Shown: positions 16,347 to 24,755, numbered from the stretch's first letter. The stretch is 64,000 nucleotides of DNA from Neomoorella carbonis (GCF_045278715.1 NZ_CP136420.1:1364001-1428000), one strand, 5' to 3'. Notes: generated from the sequence alone by a model not told the origin. Numbers and translations are program-made.

Positions 16347-16362
16347 TGGCACGTTTCTTGCT
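16347..16362 (+). promoter_or_regulatory. Sigma-54 promoter of the CoA-transferase gene
   Basis: TGGCACG-TTTC-TTGCT matches the sigma-54 -24/-12 consensus at all but the last degenerate position. The start would be near 16374, leaving a leader of about 157 bp before the gene. Confidence 0.85.
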
Positions 16363-16530
16363 TTAACTTTTGGAATAGTGAAGGCCTATAGCGGATGTAG
16401 ATGAAACATAAACCCATGCTACCAGAAAAGAGTGCAATCTAAGCCTCTACGAATCCTTGCTGGCTATTTTAAAGCATTAGAAATCATTATACGAAAATAC
16501 CATTTATTTCAATGAAAGGAGTTAATTAAA

Positions 16531-18087
16531 ATGGCACCAAAATTTATGACAGCAGCCGAGGCGGTAAAACTTATCCAGGAGGGTGATGTCATTGCCACGG
16601 AAGGTTTTGTGGGCAACCTTTTTCCGGAAGAATTGGCCATTGCCCTGGAAAAAAGGTTCCTTGAAACGGGTAAGCCCCAAAATTTGACCCTTATTTATGC
16701 TGCTGGGCAAGGTGATGGGAGCGAAAGGGGCCTCAATCACCTGGCCCACGAAGGGCTAATAAAAAGAGTTATTGGTGGTCACTGGAACCTGGCCCCTAAA
16801 ATGGTCAAACTTGCCGTTGACAACAAGATCGAGGCCTACAATTTACCGCAGGGCGTTATTTCCCAATTATTTCGGGAAATAGCCGCTGGAAGGCCTGGCG
16901 TAATTACCCATGTGGGCTTGAAGACCTTCGTCGACCCCAGGGTTGAGGGCGGCAAGTTGAATATGGTGACCAAGGCGGATCTGGTCGAAGTAATTACCAT
17001 TGGTGGGAAGGAAAGGCTTTTCTATCCAGCTATGCCTATTAATGTAGCTTTAATCCGGGCAACCAGCGCTGATGAGCTTGGCAACCTCAGCCTGGAAAAG
17101 GAAGCTAATAGTTTAGAGGTTCTCTCCATGGCCCAGGCAGCCCATAACAGCGGTGGTATTGTCATTGCCCAAGTAGAACGTGTTGTTGCTGCCGGAAGCC
17201 TCGATCCCCGCTTGGTTAAAGTCCCTGGTATCCTGGTCGATGTAGTTGTTGTTGCCAGCCCGGAAAACCATCAACAGACCTTTGGTGAGAGCTATAACCC
17301 CGCCTATGTCGGCGAAATCTACCAGCCTTTAACTCAGCTCAGCCCAGCTCCTCTGGATGAGCGCAAAATCATAGCCCGGAGGGCGATATTTGAACTTGCC
17401 CCTAATACTGTTGTCAATCTGGGAATTGGCATCCCAGAGGTAATTGCTGCTGTCGCTACGGAAGAAGGTATTAGCCATTATATGACCCTGACCGTCGAGG
17501 CCGGTCCTATCGGCGGTGTTCCTGCTGGTGGTTTGAGTTTCGGAGCTGCCACTAACCCTTATTGCATTTTAGACCAACCTTACCAGTTCGATTTTTATGA
17601 TGGTGGCGGGGTTGATATAGCCTTCCTTGGGATGGCCCAGATGGACAGCAAAGGCAATGTTAATGTCAGCAAATTTGGTCCTCGCATCGCAGGTTGCGGC
17701 GGCTTTATCGACATTACCCAAAACGCTAAAAAAGTAATCTTCTGTGGTACCTTCAAAGCAGGGGGCTTAAAAATTAGTATTGAAAACGGGAAACTCAATA
17801 TTATTCAGGAAGGTAAATTTGCCAAATTGGTACCTGAAGTTGAACAAATCACTTTTAGCGGTGAATATGCGCATCAGCAGGGCCAGAAAGTGTTGTACAT
17901 TACTGAAAGGGCAGTCTTTGAGCTGGCTCCTGCGGGTGTCGTATTGACAGAAATTGCCCCGGGAGTTGATCTCGAACGCGACGTGCTGCAACAAATGGGA
18001 TTTAAGCCAATTATTTCACCCTCGTTACACACCATGGACTATAAGATCTTCCTTAGTACGCCCATGGGGTTAAAGGTGCCTGCCTAG
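16531..18087 (+). CDS. Acyl-CoA:carboxylate CoA-transferase (Pct/YdiF type)
   Basis: A 518-residue fused alpha-beta family I CoA-transferase, like propionate or acetate CoA-transferases. The N-terminal half has the alpha-subunit fold (GDVIATEGFVGNLFPEELA). The C-terminal half holds the catalytic glutamate in TLTVEAGPIGGVPAGG and the oxyanion region NLGIGIPEVIAA. It would transfer CoA from an acyl-CoA to the imported acid without ATP. AAGGAG lies before the ATG. It is divergent from the dehydrogenase operon, with matched sigma-54 promoters. Donor and acceptor acids are unknown. Confidence 0.9.
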   Translation: MAPKFMTAAEAVKLIQEGDVIATEGFVGNLFPEELAIALEKRFLETGKPQNLTLIYAAGQGDGSERGLNHLAHEGLIKRVIGGHWNLAPKMVKLAVDNKIEAYNLPQGVISQLFREIAAGRPGVITHVGLKTFVDPRVEGGKLNMVTKADLVEVITIGGKERLFYPAMPINVALIRATSADELGNLSLEKEANSLEVLSMAQAAHNSGGIVIAQVERVVAAGSLDPRLVKVPGILVDVVVVASPENHQQTFGESYNPAYVGEIYQPLTQLSPAPLDERKIIARRAIFELAPNTVVNLGIGIPEVIAAVATEEGISHYMTLTVEAGPIGGVPAGGLSFGAATNPYCILDQPYQFDFYDGGGVDIAFLGMAQMDSKGNVNVSKFGPRIAGCGGFIDITQNAKKVIFCGTFKAGGLKISIENGKLNIIQEGKFAKLVPEVEQITFSGEYAHQQGQKVLYITERAVFELAPAGVVLTEIAPGVDLERDVLQQMGFKPIISPSLHTMDYKIFLSTPMGLKVPA

Positions 18088-18110
18088 GGAGAAACTAGAG
18101 TTATCGTGTA

Positions 18111-18133
18111 GGAGGGAGCGGCTGGCTCCCTCC
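18111..18133 (+). terminator. Terminator-like hairpin after the CoA-transferase gene
   Basis: GGAGGGAGC and GCTCCCTCC pair perfectly around a 5-nt loop, followed by TTTC. The U-tract is short. Confidence 0.65.
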
Positions 18134-18189
18134 TTTCACCTATAAAAAACTATGCATCGTAAGCGGACAAAAGCAAAGCCAGGTGAGAC

Positions 18190-18300
18190 AGCCGAACTGG
18201 CGGTGTCCTGCGGCGGGACGATGATTTAGTCGCCGTCCAGGATGCCGGCTTCAATCATGCTGTCGCCCGGCTTGCGGCTTTTACTGCCCGCGAGGGTATA
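18190..18300 (-). pseudogene. lexA: Remnant of lexA
   Basis: The minus strand reads KPGDSMIEAGILDGD, a stop, then IIVPPQDTA. This is the LexA C-terminal protease segment around the catalytic serine (GDSMIEAGI..GDYVIV.QQDTA), with the tyrosine codon changed to TAA. A short IPIPSRAVKAA piece in another frame precedes it and resembles the LexA linker. Nothing else of the repressor is present, so it is a decayed fragment next to the M48 gene. Confidence 0.65.
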
Positions 18301-18304
18301 GGGA

Positions 18305-19546
18305 TTATCGTGTTGCCCCCCACTTCTCTGCATTCTGGATTCTTTCCAGAGGCGAAGGGTGAGATGCGGTGAGCCATGCGATAAAGGGCGGCGGGGCTAT
18401 GTCGCCCAGGTTCTTCCGGGCCAGGTCCACCTGCAACCTGATCATGGCCCCGGGGTTACCGGTAAGCTCCAGGGCCACCCGGTCGGCTTCCGTTTCATAA
18501 CGGCGGGAGATGGCGTTCGGCACCGGTTGGCCCAGGAAGGACACCAGCTGGAGGAAAAGGAGCATGGCAACCAGGAGGTGGGGAGGGTACGGCCCCGGCC
18601 GGGCTATTTCGTAGGTAAAGGTTAGTTTCAGGACAGCATATAACAATCCCAGAAGCAAGAAATTAGCCAGGATACCCCACAGCAATCCCCGGAGAATATG
18701 GCCGCGCTGCCAGTGGGCCATTTCGTGGGCGATTACGGCTTCTACTTCATCAAGGGGATAATCGGCCAGCAAGGTATCATAAAGAACAATGCGTTTGGTA
18801 GTTCCCAGGCCGGTGAAATAGGCATTGGCCTTGGTGGTCCGGCTGCTGGCATCCATTACTAGCACTTCCTTAACTTTCAACCCGGCGCGGCCGGCCAGTT
18901 GTGTAACCATAGTTTTAACCGGGCCTTCTGGGATTGGCTGGAAACGGTTAAAAAGAGGGGCGACTAGAAGCGGCCAGAGGAAGGCGGAGATAAAAAGCCA
19001 GCCGGACAGGAAGAGGCCGGCGGCGGCCCACCAGGTATGGGGCCAGCGCCCGGTAGCCCAGAAAAGGAGGAGCACCCCGGCTCCGGAAAGGATCAGATCG
19101 AGGACGCCACCCTTGAGGTAATCCAGCCACCAGGAAGTTAGGGTTTGGGTGGAGAACCCCCACTGGTGCTGGACGATAAAACTGCCGTAAAAATTAAAGG
19201 GTAAAGCCACTGCCTTTACCAGCAACCAGATAAGGACGAAATAGATTACCAGGGCCGGATAATAGCGCCCGCCGGTGACGCGTAAAGCTCCATCCGACCA
19301 GGCGGCTGCCCGGGTACTGGCGACCAGCCAGACCAGGAAGGTTATCTGGGCCAGGAAGGCCAGGATACTTACCAGGCGCATGGTCTGCTGGTAATGCCGC
19401 GCCTTTTCCACCTCGGCCGGGGTGAAATACTGCCAGGCGGCAGCCGGCACTTTACCCGGAAAGAGGGTGAAAAAGATAAAGGCGAGGCTCAAAACGCCTG
19501 CCAGTATTAAAAGGATGGTCCAAACTATGCCGGCTTTAGCCGTCAT
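18305..19546 (-). CDS. M48 family membrane metallopeptidase (STE24/CAAX-protease-like)
   Basis: A 413-residue integral membrane zinc protease. Several hydrophobic segments occur at the N-terminus and around residues 90-200. The zinc motif is VIAHEMAHW (HExxH), with the third ligand probably in RRYETEADRVALEL. Family members clear or process membrane proteins; the physiological substrate here is unknown. An internal segment of this gene is duplicated as the fragment at 3683-3880. Confidence 0.9.
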   Translation of the reverse strand: MTAKAGIVWTILLILAGVLSLAFIFFTLFPGKVPAAAWQYFTPAEVEKARHYQQTMRLVSILAFLAQITFLVWLVASTRAAAWSDGALRVTGGRYYPALVIYFVLIWLLVKAVALPFNFYGSFIVQHQWGFSTQTLTSWWLDYLKGGVLDLILSGAGVLLLFWATGRWPHTWWAAAGLFLSGWLFISAFLWPLLVAPLFNRFQPIPEGPVKTMVTQLAGRAGLKVKEVLVMDASSRTTKANAYFTGLGTTKRIVLYDTLLADYPLDEVEAVIAHEMAHWQRGHILRGLLWGILANFLLLGLLYAVLKLTFTYEIARPGPYPPHLLVAMLLFLQLVSFLGQPVPNAISRRYETEADRVALELTGNPGAMIRLQVDLARKNLGDIAPPPFIAWLTASHPSPLERIQNAEKWGATR

Positions 19547-19694
19547 TAAATTGCCCCCCCTCTACCACCTGCCCTCGATGCTATTTTATTCGTCCCGGGC
19601 GGCTCTATTCTCCCGCTTAAATTTTTAGTAAAGGGAGCCGGCTTACCTCTGACCCCTGAGGCTACAGGGTTGCATATCAACAGCGGCCGGCCGT

Positions 19695-20465
19695 TCAAGA
19701 CGCCTTTTTATAGCTGTGGGCTGACAACAGGGTCTGCAGGATCATAATATTGGCGCGGGCGTTTTTGCGGATGGCTTCCTGGCCGGCAGGACGCAAATAG
19801 TCTAGGGGGTGCAGGTAGGGTTCGCCACAGACGTCGGCCCCGGCCACATTTTTCTGCCGTGTAATTTCCCGCAGTGCAGGTAAAAGCTCCCCAAGGGTCA
19901 TTGACCCCTGTTCCCAGTTGGTGATCGCCTCCTGCGGGCTTAACACATCTTTATCGATGCTGATATAAACCGTCCCGGCGGTTTTCTTTAATGCCTGCCG
20001 GATCATGGATAACCGGGCGCAGGGGAGGTAAACCAACTTGGCCAGGTAATGGGGAGCAATGCCCTGCAGGCTTACTGGCCGGGGGCCGATAATAATGGCT
20101 TTTTGCAAAGTTGGCAGCTCCAGAGCCCTGGCGACCCAGGAACCGCAAGAAATAGCCACCCCCTGGGGGGCCTGTTGCAGGTCGATATGGTGATCAAAAA
20201 GGATTAACGTAAAGGGGCAGGCTATGGACGCCGCGAGAAGATAAGATACATAGTGAAAATCCCCGCTACCGATAAAGGTAATGCCCCTCTTTCCCTTTCC
20301 CAGCCTGGCGGCGACCTGGGCCAGGGCCTCCTGGCCGCAATACAACCTGGTACCCTTGATGTCCCGCAGATCGATTAATTCATAGGGAAAACGCCGCAAT
20401 TCTTCCTGTCGGGTTAAAGTATCATCGAAATTCAGCAAGGTAATAACCTTAGATCCTATAAACAT
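19695..20465 (-). CDS. Arginase/agmatinase-family protein
   Basis: A 256-residue ureohydrolase-fold protein with the manganese ligand motifs GSGDFHY, LFDHHIDL (DxHxD) and SIDKDVL (SxDxD). Known members hydrolyse arginine, agmatine, formiminoglutamate or proclavaminate. The substrate loop does not tell me which applies. It is shorter than typical arginases (about 300). GAGGTG precedes the start. It lies on the same strand as queT and the phosphofructokinase gene. Confidence 0.82.
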   Translation of the reverse strand: MFIGSKVITLLNFDDTLTRQEELRRFPYELIDLRDIKGTRLYCGQEALAQVAARLGKGKRGITFIGSGDFHYVSYLLAASIACPFTLILFDHHIDLQQAPQGVAISCGSWVARALELPTLQKAIIIGPRPVSLQGIAPHYLAKLVYLPCARLSMIRQALKKTAGTVYISIDKDVLSPQEAITNWEQGSMTLGELLPALREITRQKNVAGADVCGEPYLHPLDYLRPAGQEAIRKNARANIMILQTLLSAHSYKKAS

Positions 20466-20510
20466 AAAAAGGTTATCACCTCGGCTTTTTATTGTACTTG
20501 GGGCCTAAAG

Positions 20511-20963
20511 TTATTGTGGATTTAATTTCCGTAGCTGTTTTACCAGGGGGATGCCGAGAAGCAGTACGGCGATGGCTTCCCCTAAGGCGACGGTAATTAC
20601 GGCAAGGTAAATATTAACATGTAGTAAATATGACAGGTAAGCCCCAACTATAAGGCCATTCAAGATGATGGGTGGAAGGTAAGCGAGGCGGCTCTGCCGC
20701 CAGATATAGGTCAACCAGGCGGCTGCCAGGGTGGTCAGGCTGCCCAGGACAATGTCTATGGGGCCAAGGCCGCCGTAAATATTGCTTATCAGGCAGCCGA
20801 GAAAGAGCCCCGGGATCGCTTCCGGGTAAAGGATCGGTAAAAGGGTTAAAGCTTCGGCTACCCGTACCTGGAGATAACCGAAACTAATGGGCTTGAGGAT
20901 AATCGTTACTACTGCGTAAAGGGCAGCAATAATGGCTCCGCGGGCAATCCTCCTGGCAGTCAC
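20511..20963 (-). CDS. queT: QueT-family transporter
   Basis: A small membrane protein of about 150 residues with five or so hydrophobic helices. The family phrase ISFGYLQVRVAEALTLLP and the NIYGGLGPIDIVLGSLTTL segment mark QueT, a predicted substrate-binding (S) component for queuosine precursors of ECF transporters. The start is taken as GTG at 20963, since GAGGAGG lies 6 bp upstream. The upstream ATG at 20999 would overlap the phosphofructokinase gene. No preQ1 riboswitch is visible in front of it. Confidence 0.82.
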   Translation of the reverse strand: MTARRIARGAIIAALYAVVTIILKPISFGYLQVRVAEALTLLPILYPEAIPGLFLGCLISNIYGGLGPIDIVLGSLTTLAAAWLTYIWRQSRLAYLPPIILNGLIVGAYLSYLLHVNIYLAVITVALGEAIAVLLLGIPLVKQLRKLNPQ

Positions 20964-20988
20964 TAGCATCCTCCTCAATTTGGCATTT

Positions 20989-22215
20989 TTACCGGTCAAA
21001 GACTGGATATTGGGCCAGGTTTACATAAGCAGGCAATCCGTTATGGTAAGGTATTTTAACTTCACCTAGAATCAAAGGCCGGGCGTAGTTGATAAAGTCC
21101 ATAGTGACGTCGTTTCCTGCCTCATTTATCCAGGCCCTCGGCACCTTTTTCTCCCGGTTGGCCACCTCATCCAGTTTTACCAGTTCATACGTACACCGGT
21201 ACTCTTTCCCTTCCAGGCGCTTGATGGCTACCATATGGCCGCTGGCTCCCCGCAGAGCCTCCTCAACAGCTACCCGACCTACGTTATAGGCTTCTTCGGC
21301 ATCGGTCCGGGAGGCCAGGTGCATGGCACTGCGCTGGGTGGTGGCCGGAAGGATGAAGCGGCCTTTGATTTTTAGTTCGGCTTCAATTTTATTAAGAAGG
21401 AACTGACCAACACCCCCCAGGCGCTGGTGGCCGAAAACATCTACAGTAGCGGTGTCATTAAATATATAGTTCCCATTTTTATCAACCAGGCCTTCGGAAA
21501 CAACTACCAGAACCGTGCCGTATTGGCGGTAGGCTTTTTCCACATCGGCCATAAAAGTCTCAAGGTCAAAGGCTACCTCCGGCAGGTAGATTAAATGGGG
21601 AGCTTCTCCTGGTGCACGCCGGGCCAGGGCCGTAGCTGCCGCCAGCCAGCCGGTATTGCGACCCATGGCTTCTACAATAGCTACTTTGGTAGAGGTGACG
21701 ATGCTTTTAATATCGATCCCCATCTCCAGGACGATGGTAGCCATGTATTTGGCGGCGCTACCATAACCTGGACAGTGATCCGTCAGGGGCAGGTCGTTGT
21801 CGATGGTTTTGGGGATGCCGATTACCCGGAGCTCATACCCTTCTTCCTGCGCCAGCTGGTTGACTTTATGGGCCGTATCCATAGAGTCATTGCCGCCAAT
21901 GTAGAAAAAATACCGGATATCAAATTTGCGAAAGACAGCCAGGAGCTTATCGTAGTCTTCTTTCTTCTTTAACTGGTAACGGCAGGAGCCGAGGGCTGCT
22001 CCCGGGGTGAAACGCAGGCCTTGAATGGTAGACGCATCTTCCCGGCGTAAATCAATAAAATTCTCTGCTAAAATACCCATGATGCCGTTACGGGCACCAT
22101 AAATTTCACCAATGGCTTCACTGCGATAAGCTGCTTCGACGGCTCCGGCCAGGCTGTTATTGATCACAGCCGTAGGGCCGCCCGACTGGGCGATGACACA
22201 GTTCCCTTTTAGCAA
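20989..22215 (-). CDS. pfp: Pyrophosphate-dependent 6-phosphofructokinase
   Basis: A 408-residue phosphofructokinase. It shows GGPTAVINNSLAGAVEAA at the N-terminus, IGGNDSMDTAHK in the phosphoryl-donor site and IPKTIDNDLPLTDHCPGYGSA around the catalytic aspartate. The asparagine in GGND, in place of the GDG of ATP enzymes, and the length point to the PPi-dependent, reversible type. It starts at TTG with GAGGAGG 8 bp upstream. It interconverts fructose 6-phosphate and fructose 1,6-bisphosphate in glycolysis and gluconeogenesis. Confidence 0.88.
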   Translation of the reverse strand: MLKGNCVIAQSGGPTAVINNSLAGAVEAAYRSEAIGEIYGARNGIMGILAENFIDLRREDASTIQGLRFTPGAALGSCRYQLKKKEDYDKLLAVFRKFDIRYFFYIGGNDSMDTAHKVNQLAQEEGYELRVIGIPKTIDNDLPLTDHCPGYGSAAKYMATIVLEMGIDIKSIVTSTKVAIVEAMGRNTGWLAAATALARRAPGEAPHLIYLPEVAFDLETFMADVEKAYRQYGTVLVVVSEGLVDKNGNYIFNDTATVDVFGHQRLGGVGQFLLNKIEAELKIKGRFILPATTQRSAMHLASRTDAEEAYNVGRVAVEEALRGASGHMVAIKRLEGKEYRCTYELVKLDEVANREKKVPRAWINEAGNDVTMDFINYARPLILGEVKIPYHNGLPAYVNLAQYPVFDR

Positions 22216-22353
22216 AGGGATTTTCCTCCTCTCCCGAATAACGGTTACTTTTTATATTATAATCCCGGCCTGCTATCCTGACTATAGGGAGTGACATTTT
22301 GAGGTCCTGCGGAATAAGCTAAATTAGACTGAAGGTATTTGGAGGTGTAACCA

Positions 22354-22491
22354 ATGGCTGAAGAAGGCGGCAGCTTATTTGGACCGAAGAAAAGTGCACA
22401 GGATGGTAGCCTGGGATTTAATTTCCCTGGTGGCAGCTTTGTCATTATCCTGTTCCTGATCTTGATCCTTCTCTTCTTTGGAGATAATTAG
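22354..22491 (+). CDS. Small membrane protein, 45 residues, function unknown
   Basis: An ORF beginning MAEEGGSLFGPKKSAQDGS and ending FVIILFLILILLFFGDN. It has a perfect GGAGGTG six bases before the ATG and a strong terminator 15 bp after the stop, so it is a single-gene transcript. A soluble N-terminus leads into one C-terminal membrane helix. It resembles in layout the tiny YjcZ-type sporulation peptides of Firmicutes, but I would not assign it to that family. Confidence 0.75.
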   Translation: MAEEGGSLFGPKKSAQDGSLGFNFPGGSFVIILFLILILLFFGDN

Positions 22492-22505
22492 GGTTTAAAA
22501 GTAAA

Positions 22506-22530
22506 CCCCGCTGTCCGCGGGGCTTTTTTA
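22506..22530 (+). terminator. Rho-independent terminator of the small membrane protein gene
   Basis: CCCCGC-tgtcc-GCGGGG followed by C and six T. It may also stop transcription from the opposite side. Confidence 0.85.
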
Positions 22531-22533
22531 TAA

Positions 22534-23913
22534 CTAATTGCCCACCAGCTCTACCGGCACACCGGTAGCCGCCACCAGGTCAAGGTAATGTTGACCCGTC
22601 AGATCAAAGCCCCGGTAGTCAAAAGCGATGCCAGGCAAGATAATAAGATCAACGGGGGTGGAATTTTTCTTTGACCACTCCTGCCAGGCTATCTTAAAAT
22701 CCCGTAAGGTTAATAAGCCGGCACAGGCGATAGTGCCGCCGAAAAATTGGCTGGGAGCAGTTATTACCTCCAGTTCCCAGGGGAGCCAGGCCACGGCTTC
22801 CTTTATCACCTTACCGGCCAGTTCAGAAGTCATAATCAGCACCCGCCGGGCATGGTGACGCCGGCAGGCCTGCTCAACTTCCTGGAGAATGTCGGGGTCA
22901 AAATCCCAGCTAAAGGTAAGGCCGCTCCCGTCCTCTGTCACCAGCAAGTTAAGGGAACGCCTTTGTTTTTTACACCCGGTAGAGGAGGTATATGGACCGG
23001 AACCGGTATTTTCTTGCCGCTGGACCACTAAATGCCGTTTTCCGGGTTTGGCAATGAGGCGATAGGCTTCTACCCGGGAACGCGGTTTTTGTCCGTCAAC
23101 TGCCAGGATAATATCGCCCCTTCTGAGGCCGGCCCGGTCAGCCGGGGTTCCGGGGATAACCCCTTCTACTACCGGCGTAAGATTATTTAAGCACAGGGGT
23201 TCCAGCAGCAAAGGGACGTCCGTTTGCTGACGGAGAACCTCCAATTCTGCTTCTATTTGTTGCCGTAAATTTTCTGGGAAACGCAATTCCGGCGGCGCCA
23301 GCCGGGTGTAGCCGGGCAAAAAGATGCGAATGGTCCTGGCCCCCGAACGAGACAGGTAAAGGATTGTCTCCCGGACATCCGACCAGCCTATAATCCAGGG
23401 AAGGGCCACCAGGCTACCGTGGTAGGTAATGCCGGCCTGCTTTAAGGTTAAAGGGGCCTCAAGGGCCGTAGTCGGTTTTTTGTCACCCATGAGCTTGAGC
23501 CGACCTGCCGGGCTGGCGCTATTGAGGGAAAGGTTTATTTCCAGGGGTCCCAAATCAGCCAGGGCCCTGGCCAGTTCCCGGGTCAAAAAAGTGCCATTAG
23601 TAGTAATTTCCAGGGCAGTTGCAGTAAAACGCCGCCGCACTCTGGCCAGGATCGCTAGAAAATCCGGATGGGTCATGGGTTCCCCTTCGATAAGGCGGGT
23701 GGCCGATTCGCCAATGACAATTTTGCGGCTGCCGTCCAGAAAGTCCAGGAGGGTGTCAACCTGCTCCGGCTTTAGAGGAGGCAGGTACCGCGTTTCCACT
23801 CCCGGAGGATTCTGGCGGTGGCTGCAGAAGAGGCAGCGTAAATTGCAACTGGAAGTCAGCGGCAGGATATTATACCGGGCGGCCGTCAGAACGGCCAGCT
23901 GAAAGCTATCCAT
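22534..23913 (-). CDS. Radical SAM protein with internal PDZ and DUF512-like C-terminus
   Basis: A 459-residue protein. The radical SAM cluster motif CNLRCLFC is at about residue 23, followed by the SAM-binding region IEGEPMTHPDF and a TIM-barrel part up to about 240. A PDZ domain (VIPGTPADRAGLRRGDIILAVDG) lies at about 260-310. The C-terminal region contains SQFFGGTIACAGLLTLRDF, which looks like DUF512. DUF512 proteins usually have PDZ first, so this order is notable. Function and substrate are unknown. It stands alone between a small membrane protein gene and chrA. Confidence 0.85.
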   Translation of the reverse strand: MDSFQLAVLTAARYNILPLTSSCNLRCLFCSHRQNPPGVETRYLPPLKPEQVDTLLDFLDGSRKIVIGESATRLIEGEPMTHPDFLAILARVRRRFTATALEITTNGTFLTRELARALADLGPLEINLSLNSASPAGRLKLMGDKKPTTALEAPLTLKQAGITYHGSLVALPWIIGWSDVRETILYLSRSGARTIRIFLPGYTRLAPPELRFPENLRQQIEAELEVLRQQTDVPLLLEPLCLNNLTPVVEGVIPGTPADRAGLRRGDIILAVDGQKPRSRVEAYRLIAKPGKRHLVVQRQENTGSGPYTSSTGCKKQRRSLNLLVTEDGSGLTFSWDFDPDILQEVEQACRRHHARRVLIMTSELAGKVIKEAVAWLPWELEVITAPSQFFGGTIACAGLLTLRDFKIAWQEWSKKNSTPVDLIILPGIAFDYRGFDLTGQHYLDLVAATGVPVELVGN

Positions 23914-23943
23914 GGATGACCGGCGCAGTAATAAATCTCTCCT

Positions 23944-24492
23944 TCATCGCAGGAAAATCCCTCCGAGAATTAAAGAGGCAACTACACCTAAAAGGGGGCT
24001 TATATTTAGATAATGGACTAGGATAAAGTAAGCAGCCGCAATGCCAAAGGGGAGCCAGCTGAAGGGGCCCGTGTCTTTGGGCACAAAGGCATATTTGGCA
24101 AAGTCCCAGGCCAGCATGGCCAGCATCACGAAAACTACAGGCCGGATGCCAGCAACCATACCCTTGATAAAGGGGCTATCTTTGAATTTCTCCAGAAAGG
24201 CGAAAAAACCGATCAAGATTATAAATACAGGGATGGCTACGGCGATTAAAGCGACGGCAGCGCCCAGCCAGCCAGCTACCTTATAGCCGATGAGCATGGT
24301 TATCTTGGTAGCAACAGGACCCGGGAGGGCATTACTAAAGGCCAGTACCTGGCCGAACTCTTCCTGGGTTACCCAGCGGTAAACATCAACTGCCTCGTGC
24401 TCATAAAGAGGTACAATGGCCGGTCCGCCACCGTAGCCGAGCAAGGTCGCCCGGCTGAAGCCTATAAAAAGATCCACCAGCGTCTTCAGCAT
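23944..24492 (-). CDS. chrA: Half-size chromate transporter family protein
   Basis: A 182-residue CHR-family membrane protein with the motif FGQVLAFSNALPGPVATKITMLIGYKVAG near residue 45. Short CHR proteins normally work as an encoded pair of two halves. No second half is adjacent here; the neighbours are a radical SAM gene and tRNA-Leu. Chromate export is known for the family, but in anaerobes the real substrate is uncertain. Confidence 0.85.
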   Translation of the reverse strand: MLKTLVDLFIGFSRATLLGYGGGPAIVPLYEHEAVDVYRWVTQEEFGQVLAFSNALPGPVATKITMLIGYKVAGWLGAAVALIAVAIPVFIILIGFFAFLEKFKDSPFIKGMVAGIRPVVFVMLAMLAWDFAKYAFVPKDTGPFSWLPFGIAAAYFILVHYLNISPLLGVVASLILGGIFLR

Positions 24493-24610
24493 TCAGGTTC
24501 TCCTGCACCCTTTCATCCGTTAAAGTGTCGATCTGGATCGAAATAAGTACCTTTATATTTCTACTATTTAAGGGAAACTCCTTTTTTATTACCCAAATAC
24601 CATGACCAAT

Positions 24611-24658
24611 TTTTAAATAAAAAAGCAAGGCCCTTGACGCAGATGTCAAAGGCCTCGC
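24611..24658 (-). terminator. Terminator after tRNA-Leu
   Basis: On the minus strand GCGAGGCCTTTGAC pairs with GTCAAGGGCCTTGC, followed by TTTTTTATTT. It lies 9 bp beyond the CCA end of the tRNA. Confidence 0.85.
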
Positions 24659-24667
24659 TCCTAACAG

Positions 24668-24755
24668 TGGTGCGGCAGAAGGGACTTGAACCCCCACCCT
24701 GTAGATCAGGACTAGAACCTGAATCTAGCGCGTCTGCCAATTCCGCCACTGCCGC
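24668..24755 (-). tRNA. tRNA-Leu (anticodon CAG)
   Basis: The minus strand starts GCGGCAGTGGCGGAATTGG and ends CTGCCGC-A-CCA, so CCA is encoded. The anticodon arm CTAGA-TTCAGGT-TCTAG gives CAG, reading CUG. A long variable arm (CCTGATCTACAGG) fits a class II leucine tRNA. The T loop GGTTCAAGTCC type is intact. Confidence 0.96.

Noticed and set aside
20964..21060. preQ1 riboswitch before queT
   Set aside because: The upstream space is the coding end of the phosphofructokinase gene, and no preQ1 pseudoknot pattern is visible.
24564..24749. ORF starting MAELADALDSGSSPD
   Set aside because: It is the well-known translation of a tRNA gene; the DNA is tRNA-Leu(CAG).
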